A DNA stretch of 18,543 bases from UBA6382 sp964596865 (GCA_964596865.1 CAZQVW010000015.1:1-18543), one strand, 5' to 3'; shown: positions 8,562-16,198, counted from the stretch's first letter. Notes: generated by a model from the sequence alone, not told the origin. Translations and numbers: made by a program.

Positions 8562-8622
8562 AGGTGGCTTGCAATCCTAACCCTCACAGGCGGATTATTT
8601 TGCCATTCTTTTGCTATGCACA
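8541..8622 (-). terminator. long-loop stem with T-run after the acd operon
   Basis: A perfect 15-bp inverted repeat (8549-8563 and 8608-8622, TGTGCATAGCAAAAG and its complement) encloses 44 bases. On the minus strand it is followed by G and a run of seven T (8547-8541), as in an intrinsic terminator, although the loop is much longer than usual. It lies about 55 bases after the acyl-CoA dehydrogenase stop codon. A small structured RNA or a short mobile palindrome is the alternative. Confidence 0.55.
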
Positions 8623-8676
8623 AAGTGGGTAATCGATCTCTAAATAAGAGATTTTTTCTCCCCAAAAGGAGGACGG

Positions 8677-10431
8677 CTATTTTGTTTCAGCCGTAGCGGA
8701 AGTCTGGGTATAGTCTGCCAATGCCTCCACATTAAGGTTGGCGATATACTGCTCATTCTCGGCCACTGCGCTTTCGGCGAGGTTGAGGAATACGCGAGCG
8801 CTCTTAAGGAAGAGCTCGGGAGCGCGGTCGGCATCCAAGACAATCAGATGAGCCATCATCGTGTTGGCGGTGATGTCGTAGAGATGGCGCGCAGCCAGAT
8901 CGTGCAACTGCTGGCCCTCGTCTGTGCCCTCGGCGGCAGCTTGGCTCTTCTCCTTCACATCATTGATGGCCTTTTCCATGCGGGCGGTGAGGGCCACGGC
9001 TCTGTTCCAGAGGTCTTTGGTCTGGTCGTTAGTGAGCTCGGTCTGCTCTAATTCGCGAATGATATTAAGGTAAGTGCCATTGGTGATATAGCGGATGGCA
9101 GCCACCACCTGAAGCTGGGTTGTGCCCTCATAGATAGAGGTGATGCGTGCATCGCGATAGAGGCGCTGGCAAGCATATTCCAGCATAAAACCGCTACCTC
9201 CGTGGATTTGGATGGCATCGTAGCTATTGCGGTTGGCGTATTCGGAGTTTGTGCCCTTTGCCAGCGGCGTAAAGGCATCGGCCATGCGGGAATATTTCTT
9301 CTGCTCCTGACGCTCCTCGGGAGTGAGCTTACGCTCGCGGGCGATGTCGTCCAATCCTTTGTAGATGTCCACATAGCGGGCGGTCATATACAGCAAGGAG
9401 CGCCCTGCATCGAGGCGGGCTTTCATATTGGCCAGCATCTCGCTCACGGCGGGGAAATTGATGATAGCCTTTCCAAACTGACGGCGATCCTGGGCGTAGG
9501 CGAGGGCCTCATTGTAGGCGGCTTGGGAGATACCCACGCTCTGGGCAGCGATACCGAGGCGGGCACCGTTCATCAGAGCCATCACATATTTGATAAGGCC
9601 CATTTTTCTGTCGCCGCAAAGCTCAGCCTTGGCGTTTTTGTAGACCAATTCGCAGGTGGGGGAGCCGTGGATACCCAGTTTGTTCTCTATGCGCCTAACA
9701 TTCACGCCACCATCGCGCTTATCGTAGATAAACATCGAGAGTCCGCGGCCGTCTTTTGTCCCTTCTTCCGAGCGTGCGAGGACGAGGTGGATGTCGCTGT
9801 CGCCGTTGGTGATAAAGCGCTTCACACCATTGAGTCGCCAGCACTGGTTGGCCTCGTCATAAGTGGCCTTGAGCATCACGCTCTGGAGGTCGCTGCCGGC
9901 ATCGGGCTCGGTGAGGTCCATAGACATGGTCTCTCCCTTGCAAACGCGGGGGATATATTTCTTGCGCTGCTCCTCGTTGCCAAATTCATAGAGGGTCTCG
10001 ATACAATCCTGAAGAGACCAGATGTTTTCAAATCCGGCATCGGCGGTAGCGATAATCTCGTTGATGGCGGTATAGGGGGTGCAGGGGAAATTCAATCCAC
10101 CGTAGCGGCGCGGCATGGTCATACCATTGAGGCCTGCCTTGATGGTGGCATCAAGGTTTTCATAGGTCTTGGAGGCATAGCTTACGCGGCCGTCATTGAG
10201 GTGTGGCCCCTCGGCGTCCACGTCCTCGGCGTTAGGAGCGATGACATTCTCGCTGATGTCGGCAGCCAAATCCACCACGCGACTGTAATTATCCATTGTG
10301 TCCTCAAAATCCTGAGGAGCATAATCGAAATTGTCCTTGTCGGCGAAGTTGCGCTCCTTGAGCTCAACGATACGCTTCATCAATGGGTGATTAAGTTGGA
10401 ACTTAATCTCGTCGTTATAATATGCAGCCAT
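8677..10431 (-). CDS. acyl-CoA dehydrogenase, long C-terminal-extended type
   Basis: A 584-residue flavoenzyme that should catalyse alpha,beta-dehydrogenation of an acyl-CoA, passing electrons to the ETF encoded just upstream. Family signatures are visible: MDLTEPDAGSD (171-181), RRQFG (316-320), QIHGGSGF (408-415), and IYEGTTQLQ with E435 at the usual catalytic-base position. At 584 residues it is about 200 longer than classical 380-residue members; the extra helical C-terminus (from about 455) is typical of the extended acyl-CoA dehydrogenase group. The start codon directly follows the etfA stop (TAAATG at 10434-10429), so the two are translationally linked. Chain-length specificity cannot be read. 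Confidence 0.93.
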   Translation of the reverse strand: MAAYYNDEIKFQLNHPLMKRIVELKERNFADKDNFDYAPQDFEDTMDNYSRVVDLAADISENVIAPNAEDVDAEGPHLNDGRVSYASKTYENLDATIKAGLNGMTMPRRYGGLNFPCTPYTAINEIIATADAGFENIWSLQDCIETLYEFGNEEQRKKYIPRVCKGETMSMDLTEPDAGSDLQSVMLKATYDEANQCWRLNGVKRFITNGDSDIHLVLARSEEGTKDGRGLSMFIYDKRDGGVNVRRIENKLGIHGSPTCELVYKNAKAELCGDRKMGLIKYVMALMNGARLGIAAQSVGISQAAYNEALAYAQDRRQFGKAIINFPAVSEMLANMKARLDAGRSLLYMTARYVDIYKGLDDIARERKLTPEERQEQKKYSRMADAFTPLAKGTNSEYANRNSYDAIQIHGGSGFMLEYACQRLYRDARITSIYEGTTQLQVVAAIRYITNGTYLNIIRELEQTELTNDQTKDLWNRAVALTARMEKAINDVKEKSQAAAEGTDEGQQLHDLAARHLYDITANTMMAHLIVLDADRAPELFLKSARVFLNLAESAVAENEQYIANLNVEALADYTQTSATAETK

Positions 10432-11472
10432 TTATTTCGAGTTTTTCTTATAATACTTAATCATTTTGGGCACCACGTCCTCCACAGTGCCGTTGATAAC
10501 ATAGTCGGCAATGGTATTGATGGGGGCGTTGGGGTCGCTATTGACGGAGATGATGATGCCGCTGTCCTGCATACCGGAAATATGCTGGATTTGGCCGGAG
10601 ATACCGCAGGCGATATACACCTTGGGCCTCACGGTGAGACCGGTTTGGCCAATCTGACGGTCGTGATCCACGAATCCGGCATCCACGGCGGCGCGGGAAG
10701 CGCCCACTTCGGCGTGGAGCTCCTTGGCCAATTCAAACAGCATGTCGAATCCCTCCTTTGAGCCCATGCCATAACCGCCGGCCACCACGATGGGGGCATT
10801 CTTGAGGTTGTGCTTGGCCTTTTCGATATGGCGATCCAGCACCTTCACCACGTATTCTGTCTCCGGCACATACTTGGCCACATCGTGGCGGATTACCTCG
10901 CCCTTGTAATTGGGGTCGAGAATCTCTTTTTTCATTACGCCTTCCCTAACGGTGGCCATTTGGGGCTCATGCTCGGGATTAACGATGGTGGCCACGATAT
11001 TGCCGCCGAATGCGGGGCGAATCTGATAGAGCTTGTTCTCATAATGGCGGCGCTCCATCTTGCCATCGTTGTTTTTCACGTTCATATCAAAGTCGCCAAT
11101 CTCCAATTCGGTGCAATCGGCGGTGAGACCGCTCTTGAGGGTGGAGCTGACGCGGGGACCGAGGTCGCGGCCTACCACAGTGGCGCCCATAAGGCAGATT
11201 TGCGGTTTCTCTTCCTTAAACAGGTTTACCACCAAGGCCGTGTGGGGGTTGGTGGTGTAGGGAGCCAAGCCTTCGGCATCGAAGATATGGACACGATCCA
11301 CGCCGTAGGGCAATACCTGCTTCTCCACATCGCCCAGATTGTATCCGGCGCAGATGCATTCCAACTGGACGCCCAGTCTGTCGGCCAATTTGCGGCCCTT
11401 GGTGAGCAACTCCAAGCTCACGTCGGCCACATGCTTGCCTTCTATCTCGCAATATACAAATACGTTGTTCAT
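10432..11472 (-). CDS. etfA: electron transfer flavoprotein alpha subunit
   Basis: A 346-residue ETF alpha subunit, partner of the EtfB encoded 99 bases upstream. The C-terminal FAD-binding region carries the family motifs GASRAAVDAG (257-266), QIGQTG (273-278), GISGQIQH (290-297) and NSDPNAPI (311-318). The N-terminal half is the usual nucleotide-binding-like alpha/beta domain. Together with EtfB it forms the soluble heterodimer that accepts electrons from acyl-CoA dehydrogenase. It is the middle gene of etfB-etfA-acd, with zero bases between its stop and the acd start. Whether this ETF takes part in electron bifurcation cannot be decided here. Confidence 0.95.
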   Translation of the reverse strand: MNNVFVYCEIEGKHVADVSLELLTKGRKLADRLGVQLECICAGYNLGDVEKQVLPYGVDRVHIFDAEGLAPYTTNPHTALVVNLFKEEKPQICLMGATVVGRDLGPRVSSTLKSGLTADCTELEIGDFDMNVKNNDGKMERRHYENKLYQIRPAFGGNIVATIVNPEHEPQMATVREGVMKKEILDPNYKGEVIRHDVAKYVPETEYVVKVLDRHIEKAKHNLKNAPIVVAGGYGMGSKEGFDMLFELAKELHAEVGASRAAVDAGFVDHDRQIGQTGLTVRPKVYIACGISGQIQHISGMQDSGIIISVNSDPNAPINTIADYVINGTVEDVVPKMIKYYKKNSK

Positions 11473-11517
11473 AGTTTCTCTGTTTTTGATGATTGGAAAA
11501 TCATGGATAATCTTGGC

Positions 11518-11561
11518 CGGATAGGTGGTTGGGGCTTTGTTGCCCGAGGTGTGCCTATCCG
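11518..11561 (-). other. inverted repeat between etfB and etfA
   Basis: An 8-bp inverted repeat CGGATAGG (11518-11525) / CCTATCCG (11554-11561) lies in the 99-base gap between etfB and etfA. The loop contains GGGC and GCCC, which can pair as an inner stem. It has no T-run, so it is more likely an intercistronic RNA hairpin (processing or stability) than a terminator. Confidence 0.4.
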
Positions 11562-11571
11562 CCGCCTATTG

Positions 11572-12507
11572 CTACCCGATAATCTTCTCGTCAATCAGTT
11601 CTTTAATCAGGCTGTCAATCTCCTCGTCGCTGGACCCCATTGTGCGGCTCTCTTTTGCCTTGAAGACAATGTTTTTCACGGTCTTCACATTGGTGGGCGA
11701 GCCGGTCTTACCAATCTGCATGGGGTCGGCCTCGATGTCGGCGGCGCCCCACTGGGTGATATCCAGATAAGGCTTGCCCTCCACCTTCTTCTGGGCAGCT
11801 TCTTTCTGTTCATCTGTGCCCGACTGGCGCTCGGCCAAGATGGTGGCGTTCTTGTATGTCATCAGTCGCTTGGCGTTGCGGGGACGGCAGGGAGCGGCCG
11901 AACCGTTTACCGTTACCACGCACGGTAGCGGGGCTTCCACAGTCTCCACGCCGCCGTCAATCTTGCGCTTCACCACAATCGTTCTTTTCTCGGGGTCGAG
12001 AGAAAGAATCTCTTCGGCGTAGGTAACCTGGGGCAAGCCCAATTTTTCGGCCACCTGCGGGCCCACCTGAGCGGTGTCGCCGTCAATGGCTTGACGACCG
12101 CCAAGGATGATGTCGGGGCAGCCTGCGCCATCGCCGCATGTGGCGGTGGGGGCATCGTATGACTTCCCAATCTTGCGGATAGCCTGGGAGATGGTGTAAC
12201 TGGTGGCCAACGTATCGGCGCCGCCCAACGGACGGTCGGTTACCACCACGCCCTTATCGGCACCGCGGTAGAGAGCCTCGCGGATTACCTCGGCCGATTT
12301 GGGCAAGCCCATAGTCAAAACAGTAATCTCCGAGCCAGGGAATTGCTCCTTCAGCCTTAAAGCCTGCTCAAGAGCATTGAGGTCTTCGGGGTTGAACACG
12401 GCGGGAAGGGCGGCGCGGTTCACCGTGCCCTCCGGCGTCATAGCGTCGGGGCCCACATTTCTGGTGTCGGGCACCTGCTTGGCTAAGACAACGATTTTCA
12501 AACTCAT
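11572..12507 (-). CDS. etfB: electron transfer flavoprotein beta subunit
   Basis: A 311-residue ETF beta subunit. It begins MSLKIVVLAKQVPDT, the typical EtfB N-terminus, which is why ATG 12507 is preferred over an in-frame ATG 14 codons upstream (12549) that lies in the repetitive leader. The nucleotide-binding signature GRQAIDGDTAQVGP is at residues 137-150. At 311 residues it is somewhat longer than many 250-290-residue EtfBs, with a charged C-terminal segment. It is the first gene of etfB-etfA-acd and is preceded by a leader of about 240 bases composed of 21-bp repeats. Confidence 0.94.
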   Translation of the reverse strand: MSLKIVVLAKQVPDTRNVGPDAMTPEGTVNRAALPAVFNPEDLNALEQALRLKEQFPGSEITVLTMGLPKSAEVIREALYRGADKGVVVTDRPLGGADTLATSYTISQAIRKIGKSYDAPTATCGDGAGCPDIILGGRQAIDGDTAQVGPQVAEKLGLPQVTYAEEILSLDPEKRTIVVKRKIDGGVETVEAPLPCVVTVNGSAAPCRPRNAKRLMTYKNATILAERQSGTDEQKEAAQKKVEGKPYLDITQWGAADIEADPMQIGKTGSPTNVKTVKNIVFKAKESRTMGSSDEEIDSLIKELIDEKIIG

Positions 12508-12552
12508 AGTATCTTTGTTTAGATAGTTTATCGATAAGAATAGTTCCAACTA

Positions 12553-12720
12553 TTGCATGATAAGGTGTTGCCTACGAAGCACGCGGCGTGGCCAAGGGTA
12601 TTCATGGCGTTTGCCAAACTATAAATGATGCTACCTAATATTATTAAGGTATTACCTATATTATAAATGGTGCTGTCAATATTTATTGAGGCGTTACCTA
12701 TATCATCAACAAGCGTGTTG
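12553..12720. repeat. perfectly phased 21-bp array in etfB leader
   Basis: Eight consecutive units of exactly 21 bp, with no insertion or deletion, start at 12553, 12574, 12595, 12616, 12637, 12658, 12679 and 12700. Units are diverged but share an AT-rich first half and an end of the type GnnnTTRCCT; ACCT or GCCT closes the units at 12573, 12636, 12657 and 12699. The array lies between the etfB start codon (12507) and a candidate promoter (12755-12762). A further weaker step may extend it to about 12532. Confidence 0.85.
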
Positions 12721-12754
12721 CCGGAAACATTCCGGCCACTCCAATTTGAATGTG

Positions 12755-12762
12755 CAAAATTA
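12755..12762 (-). promoter_or_regulatory. candidate -7 box for etfB-etfA-acd
   Basis: TAATTTTG on the minus strand fits TAnnTTTG exactly. No convincing TTTG lies 19-21 bases upstream, so only half of the promoter pattern is present. Transcription would start near 12748 and run straight into the 21-bp array. The flanking non-coding stretch 12763-12871 holds no other feature I can name. Confidence 0.4.
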
Positions 12763-12871
12763 CTAATTCTTTCTCACTTACCCGCATTCCTGCCCCCAAA
12801 ACCACACTTTCGCGCCCTTTTTGTGCAGTTTTGCCCTGCATTGTGAAAAAACTATCCCCTTTTGCCGCCAA

Positions 12872-12973
12872 CGCATATCACTATGCGCCAAAACAAATTG
12901 CCCTAAACGCCAAACACATAGTATTATGTGCGGCCGTTTCCTATACTTTGTGGCACGCGCATAACACTATGTG
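12872..12973. promoter_or_regulatory. three 16-bp palindromes spaced exactly 43 bp
   Basis: CGCATA-TCAC-TATGCG (12872-12887), CACATA-GTAT-TATGTG (12915-12930) and CGCATA-ACAC-TATGTG (12958-12973) share the form CRCATA-N4-TATGYG. Their centres, 12879.5, 12922.5 and 12965.5, are 43 bp apart. The second and third are also arms of a larger imperfect inverted repeat (12913-12932 with 12956-12975, 18 of 20 matching). They lie just after the acyl-CoA synthetase stop and about 110-210 bp upstream of the etfB -7 box. They could be operators for a dimeric regulator or RNA hairpins ending the upstream transcript. Confidence 0.55.
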
Positions 12974-12997
12974 TTCTCGCTAAATCTAAATGAAAAA

Positions 12998-14689
12998 TTA
13001 TTTGGGGGATTGCTGGTCTTTTTGAGCCTGCAATTTCTTGGCATCGTTCTCGCGAATTTCCACGCGGCGGATTTTTCCACTGATAGTCTTGGGCAATTCG
13101 TCTACAAACTCGATGATGCGCGGGTATTTATAGGGGGCGGTAACGTGCTTGACGTGCTCCTGCAGGAGTTTCACCAGCGAAGGCCCGGCTTTGGGTTTCC
13201 AATCCTTGTTTAATACCACGGTAGCCTTTACCACCATGCCGCGAAATTCGTCGGGCACGCCGGTTACGGCGCATTCCACCACTCCAGGGTGGCTCATCAG
13301 GGCGCTCTCCACCTCAAACGGGCCAATTCTATAGCCGCTACTCTTGATGACGTCGTCTGTGCGCCCCACAAACCAATAGTAGCCGTCGCTGTCGCGGTAG
13401 GCTATGTCGCGTGTGTGGTAATAGCCATCGTGCCATACGCTCTTGGTGAGCACGGGGTCGTTCCAATAGCCGCAGAATAGGCCCAACGGCTTCTTGTCGC
13501 CCACCTTCACCACGATTTCGCCCTTTTCATTGTCGCCGCAGGGAGTGCCATCGGCGCGAAGTAGGTCAATATCGTATTGTGGGTTGGGCAATCCCATGCT
13601 TCCGGGCTTGGGCTTCACCCACGGCATCGTGCCCAGCGTCATAGTCGTCTCCGTTTGGCCGAATCCCTCGTAGAGGGTGAGGCCGGTGGCGTCCTTAAAC
13701 TTCTGGAACACCGATGGATTGAGGGCTTCGCCCGCGGTGGTGCAATGTTCCAATGAAGAGAGGTCGTAGAGCGTGAGGTCTTCGTGGACAAGGAATCGAT
13801 AGACGGTGGGCGGGGCGCAGAAGGATGTGATGCGGAAACGCTGCATCGTGGCCAACATACGCTGGGCGTTGAATCGCTCTTGGTCATAGACGAACACAGT
13901 GGCGCCGGCGAACCATTGGCCGTATAATTTGCCCCACGCAGCCTTGCCCCAGCCCGTGTCGGCCACGGTGAGGTGGATAGAACCGCGGTGGAGCTTATGC
14001 CAAAAGACGCCGGTGGTGAGGTGGCCCAAAGCATAGGTGAAATCGTGAGCCACCATCTTGGGCTCGCCGTTTGTACCGCTGGTGAAATAGGCCAACATGA
14101 TGTCGGAATTGCTGTTTGGGTGCTCCGGTCGTTGGAATCTGGGGGCAGAGATAATTTCTTTGCTCCAATTATGAAATCCCGGGGGCACCAGTGGGCCCAC
14201 GCTTATCAGTGTGCGAACGCTGGGGCTGTGGGGCATTGCCAATTTCACCTGATTGAGCACGTATTCATCGCCTATGCAGACGATGGCCTTGGTCTTGGCC
14301 ATATTGTTGCGGTAGACGATGTCGCGCCATGTGAGCATGTGGGTGGCGGGTATGGCAATGGCGCCCAGTTTGTGCAATGCTAAAATGGAAAACCAGAATT
14401 CATACCTGCGCTTGAGGATTAGCATCACCATATCGCCCTTCTTAATGCCCAGACTTTGGAAATAAGCGGCGGTGCGGTCGGTCTCTTCTTTCAATCGGGC
14501 AAAAGAAAAATAATGTGTCTCACCACCGTCTTTTGTCCACAGCAGTGCGATGTCGTCGGGAGCCTCTTCAGCCCACTTATCCATGACATCGTACGCAAAA
14601 TTAAAGTTCTCCGGTACGATAAACTCCAGATGTTGGCGATAGTCGTCGTTATCCTTGAAAGAAGTTTGCTTTAGGAACCGTTCTATCAT
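12998..14689 (-). CDS. AMP-forming acyl-CoA synthetase
   Basis: A 563-residue adenylate-forming enzyme that should activate a carboxylic acid to its acyl-CoA through an acyl-adenylate, in the cytoplasm. Motifs with the preferred start: TSGTNGEPK phosphate loop (203-211), YEGFGQTETT (340-349), GRTDD (442-446) and ISGKIRR with the catalytic lysine K539. Overall it resembles the acetate/medium-chain synthetase group; the substrate cannot be read. The frame stays open to 14986, but ATG 14689 (MIERFLKQTS) is preferred because the upstream 99 codons are the 21-bp repeat array and contain the candidate -7 box. It lies 490 bp upstream of etfB on the same strand, so it could supply acyl-CoA to that operon, though from its own transcript. 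Confidence 0.88.
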   Translation of the reverse strand: MIERFLKQTSFKDNDDYRQHLEFIVPENFNFAYDVMDKWAEEAPDDIALLWTKDGGETHYFSFARLKEETDRTAAYFQSLGIKKGDMVMLILKRRYEFWFSILALHKLGAIAIPATHMLTWRDIVYRNNMAKTKAIVCIGDEYVLNQVKLAMPHSPSVRTLISVGPLVPPGFHNWSKEIISAPRFQRPEHPNSNSDIMLAYFTSGTNGEPKMVAHDFTYALGHLTTGVFWHKLHRGSIHLTVADTGWGKAAWGKLYGQWFAGATVFVYDQERFNAQRMLATMQRFRITSFCAPPTVYRFLVHEDLTLYDLSSLEHCTTAGEALNPSVFQKFKDATGLTLYEGFGQTETTMTLGTMPWVKPKPGSMGLPNPQYDIDLLRADGTPCGDNEKGEIVVKVGDKKPLGLFCGYWNDPVLTKSVWHDGYYHTRDIAYRDSDGYYWFVGRTDDVIKSSGYRIGPFEVESALMSHPGVVECAVTGVPDEFRGMVVKATVVLNKDWKPKAGPSLVKLLQEHVKHVTAPYKYPRIIEFVDELPKTISGKIRRVEIRENDAKKLQAQKDQQSPK

Positions 14690-14709
14690 AAGATGGTCTT
14701 TTATCAAGG

Positions 14710-14898
14710 TCTGCCCGTGATGCTTGCCTGCCTTGCAATACAGATTGTTTGTTTCGCAAAACTGCTTACTTGCCTTGCAATGTTGGCTGCCTGCCTTGCA
14801 ATACAGATTGTTTGTTTCGCAAAACTGCTTGCCTGCCTTGCCTCGCTTCTTGCGCGGCTCACCGTGATGATTGCGCGGCCCATAACGGGGACACCTTG
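14710..14898. repeat. nine-unit 21-bp array in acyl-CoA synthetase leader
   Basis: Nine contiguous units of exactly 21 bp begin at 14710, 14731, 14752, 14773, 14794, 14815, 14836, 14857 and 14878. Units at 14731 and 14794 are identical (CCTTGCAATACAGATTGTTTG); those at 14752 and 14815 differ at two positions. This shows a higher-order 63-bp duplication. Most units end in TTG, CTG or GCG. The array fills the space between the -7 box (14914-14921) and the start codon (14689). Confidence 0.93.
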
Positions 14899-14913
14899 CG
14901 TTTTTGATTTGCG

Positions 14914-14921
14914 CAAAGGTA
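14914..14921 (-). promoter_or_regulatory. candidate -7 box for acyl-CoA synthetase gene
   Basis: TACCTTTG on the minus strand fits TAnnTTTG exactly. A -33 TTTG at the normal distance is not evident. Predicted transcription start is near 14905, immediately before the 21-bp array, giving a leader of about 215 bases. Confidence 0.45.
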
Positions 14922-14965
14922 GTGAAATATCGGCAATAAAGGCCATAAAAAAGGCCGGAAAGTGG

Positions 14966-15004
14966 AAAAAAAGAACATTTCTGCACACTTCCGACCGAAA
15001 TGTT
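14966..15004 (-). terminator. candidate terminator of the threonine-aldolase-type gene
   Basis: An 8-bp stem AACATTTC/GAAATGTT (14974-14981 with 14997-15004) with a 15-base loop is followed on the minus strand by C and seven T (14972-14966). It overlaps the stop codon of the gene by two bases. The stem is AT-rich, so strength is uncertain, but position and T-run fit intrinsic termination. Confidence 0.5.
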
Positions 15005-16130
15005 ACACTAATTTAATCAAACGGTCAATATCTTCGCTCCTTGTGGCCCAAGAAGTGGCGAAACGAACAGTCAGAAAATCGCCATGAGGGGGTTCCCATT
15101 GGCCGTAGGTGAGATAGTGGCGAAGGTTATCGGCCTTTTCGCGTGTTATCTCCACAAAAAGTTGGTTTGTGGGGGAATCGGGCATAAGATGATAGCCTTT
15201 TTGTTTCAGCGCGGCCCTCAATCTGGCGGCTTGTTCCACACCGTGGCGGCAAATCCGGTAATAAAGTGTGTCCTCCACGCACTTGGCATCGGCCATTGTG
15301 GTAATGGTGGCAGTGGTGGCGGTATTTCTACTGTCTTGGAGCGCATTGGCATCGGAGAAGAGGACATCAAATTGCAGGGCGGCGGCCCAACCTTTGGCCA
15401 GCAGGGCGCCGTGGCGCTTTATCTGCGTGAGAAAGTGGGGCGCGATGGCGGGATTGGGGAATACCACGGCCTCGCCATACATTGCTCCGCATTTGGTGCC
15501 CCCGATGTAGAAGGCATCGGCCAAGCGCGCGATGTCGCTCAGGGTGGGCAGGCTCTCGCCCGCGGTCAGGCCCTCTGTATTGGCGGCGAGCCCGTAACCG
15601 AGGCGTGCCCCATCGATAAAAAGCGGAATCTTATAGGTCTGGCAAACGCGATGGATGGCCTCCAGTTCTTTAAGGGTATAGATGGTGCCGCATTCGGTGG
15701 GGTGGGTGAGGTAAATCATGCCGGGCGCCACCATGTGCTCCCAGTTGGGGTCGCTGTAAAAGGTGTGGAGGTAATTTTCTATGTCTTTCGCGCACAACTT
15801 GCCGTCTTTAGCGTTCAGCGTGAGCACCTTATGCCCTGTGGCCTCGATAGCTCCGGCTTCGTGCACGGCAATATGCCCGCTGTCGGCGCAAAGAGCGCCC
15901 TCCCACGGCTTTAATAGGGCGTCTATCACCACCATGTTGGTCTGTGTGCCGCCGGTGAGGAAATAGACGGCGGCCTCGGGGCAATGGGTGAGGGCGCGAA
16001 TTTTATTGGCGGCGCTTTGGGTGATAGAATCGGTGCCGTAGCCGGGGAATGAGGTGTTAGAAATTTCTGCCATCCTCTTCAGAATGAGCGGATGGCAGAG
16101 GTTCATGTAATCACTATCAAAGTGCATCAT
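15003..16130 (-). CDS. PLP-dependent threonine aldolase-family enzyme (beta-eliminating lyase)
   Basis: A 375-residue fold-type I PLP enzyme of the low-specificity threonine aldolase group, expected to cleave L-threonine or allo-threonine to glycine and acetaldehyde, or a related beta-hydroxy amino acid. With the chosen start, the visible elements are HFDSDY near the N-terminus, GGTQTN (about 60-65), FIDGARLGYG with the PLP-ring aspartate (about D173), and IGGTKCG with the Schiff-base lysine (about K213). The frame is open to 16178, but the first 16 codons of that form are 21-bp repeats (NCDNNMM, TSTNNMM), so the ATG pair at 16130/16127 is preferred. The group also includes tryptophanase-like and phenylserine enzymes, so substrate is inferred. 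It follows tyrA at 321 bp and is probably a separate unit. Confidence 0.82.
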   Translation of the reverse strand: MMHFDSDYMNLCHPLILKRMAEISNTSFPGYGTDSITQSAANKIRALTHCPEAAVYFLTGGTQTNMVVIDALLKPWEGALCADSGHIAVHEAGAIEATGHKVLTLNAKDGKLCAKDIENYLHTFYSDPNWEHMVAPGMIYLTHPTECGTIYTLKELEAIHRVCQTYKIPLFIDGARLGYGLAANTEGLTAGESLPTLSDIARLADAFYIGGTKCGAMYGEAVVFPNPAIAPHFLTQIKRHGALLAKGWAAALQFDVLFSDANALQDSRNTATTATITTMADAKCVEDTLYYRICRHGVEQAARLRAALKQKGYHLMPDSPTNQLFVEITREKADNLRHYLTYGQWEPPHGDFLTVRFATSWATRSEDIDRLIKLV

Positions 16131-16166
16131 GTTATTGTCGCAATTCATCATGTTATTTGTTGATGT
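16104..16166. repeat. short 21-bp repeat at the start of the aldolase gene
   Basis: Three 21-bp steps lie at 16104, 16125 and 16146. The second and third share their first 12 bases (CATCATGTTATT). The first step is coding sequence (YMxFDSDY region in reverse) and resembles the others only weakly. Reading through gives the seven-residue echoes TSTNNMM and NCDNNMM, so the repeat reaches and perhaps enters the start of the gene. Confidence 0.5.
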
Positions 16167-16198
16167 TCGGTAAACCAAAACGCGTTTGTGTTAGCCAT

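Noticed and set aside
8650..8661. GATTTTTTCTCC shared with 10-21 as a conserved regulatory site
   Set aside because: It is only 12 bases and dominated by a T-run, with different flanking hairpins; too little to call a site.
9202..10761. 519-codon ORF opposite the acyl-CoA dehydrogenase and etfA
   Set aside because: It is antisense to two well-supported genes, spans their junction, and shows no family motif.
14690..14986. N-terminal 99-residue extension of the acyl-CoA synthetase
   Set aside because: It consists of the 21-bp repeat array and contains the TAnnTTTG box. MIERF matches the usual start of the family. Kept as a finding but not as the gene model.
16131..16178. Upstream starts of the threonine-aldolase-type gene
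   Set aside because: The added residues are repeat-encoded (TSTNNMM, NCDNNMM), and the family normally begins just before the FxSDY motif.
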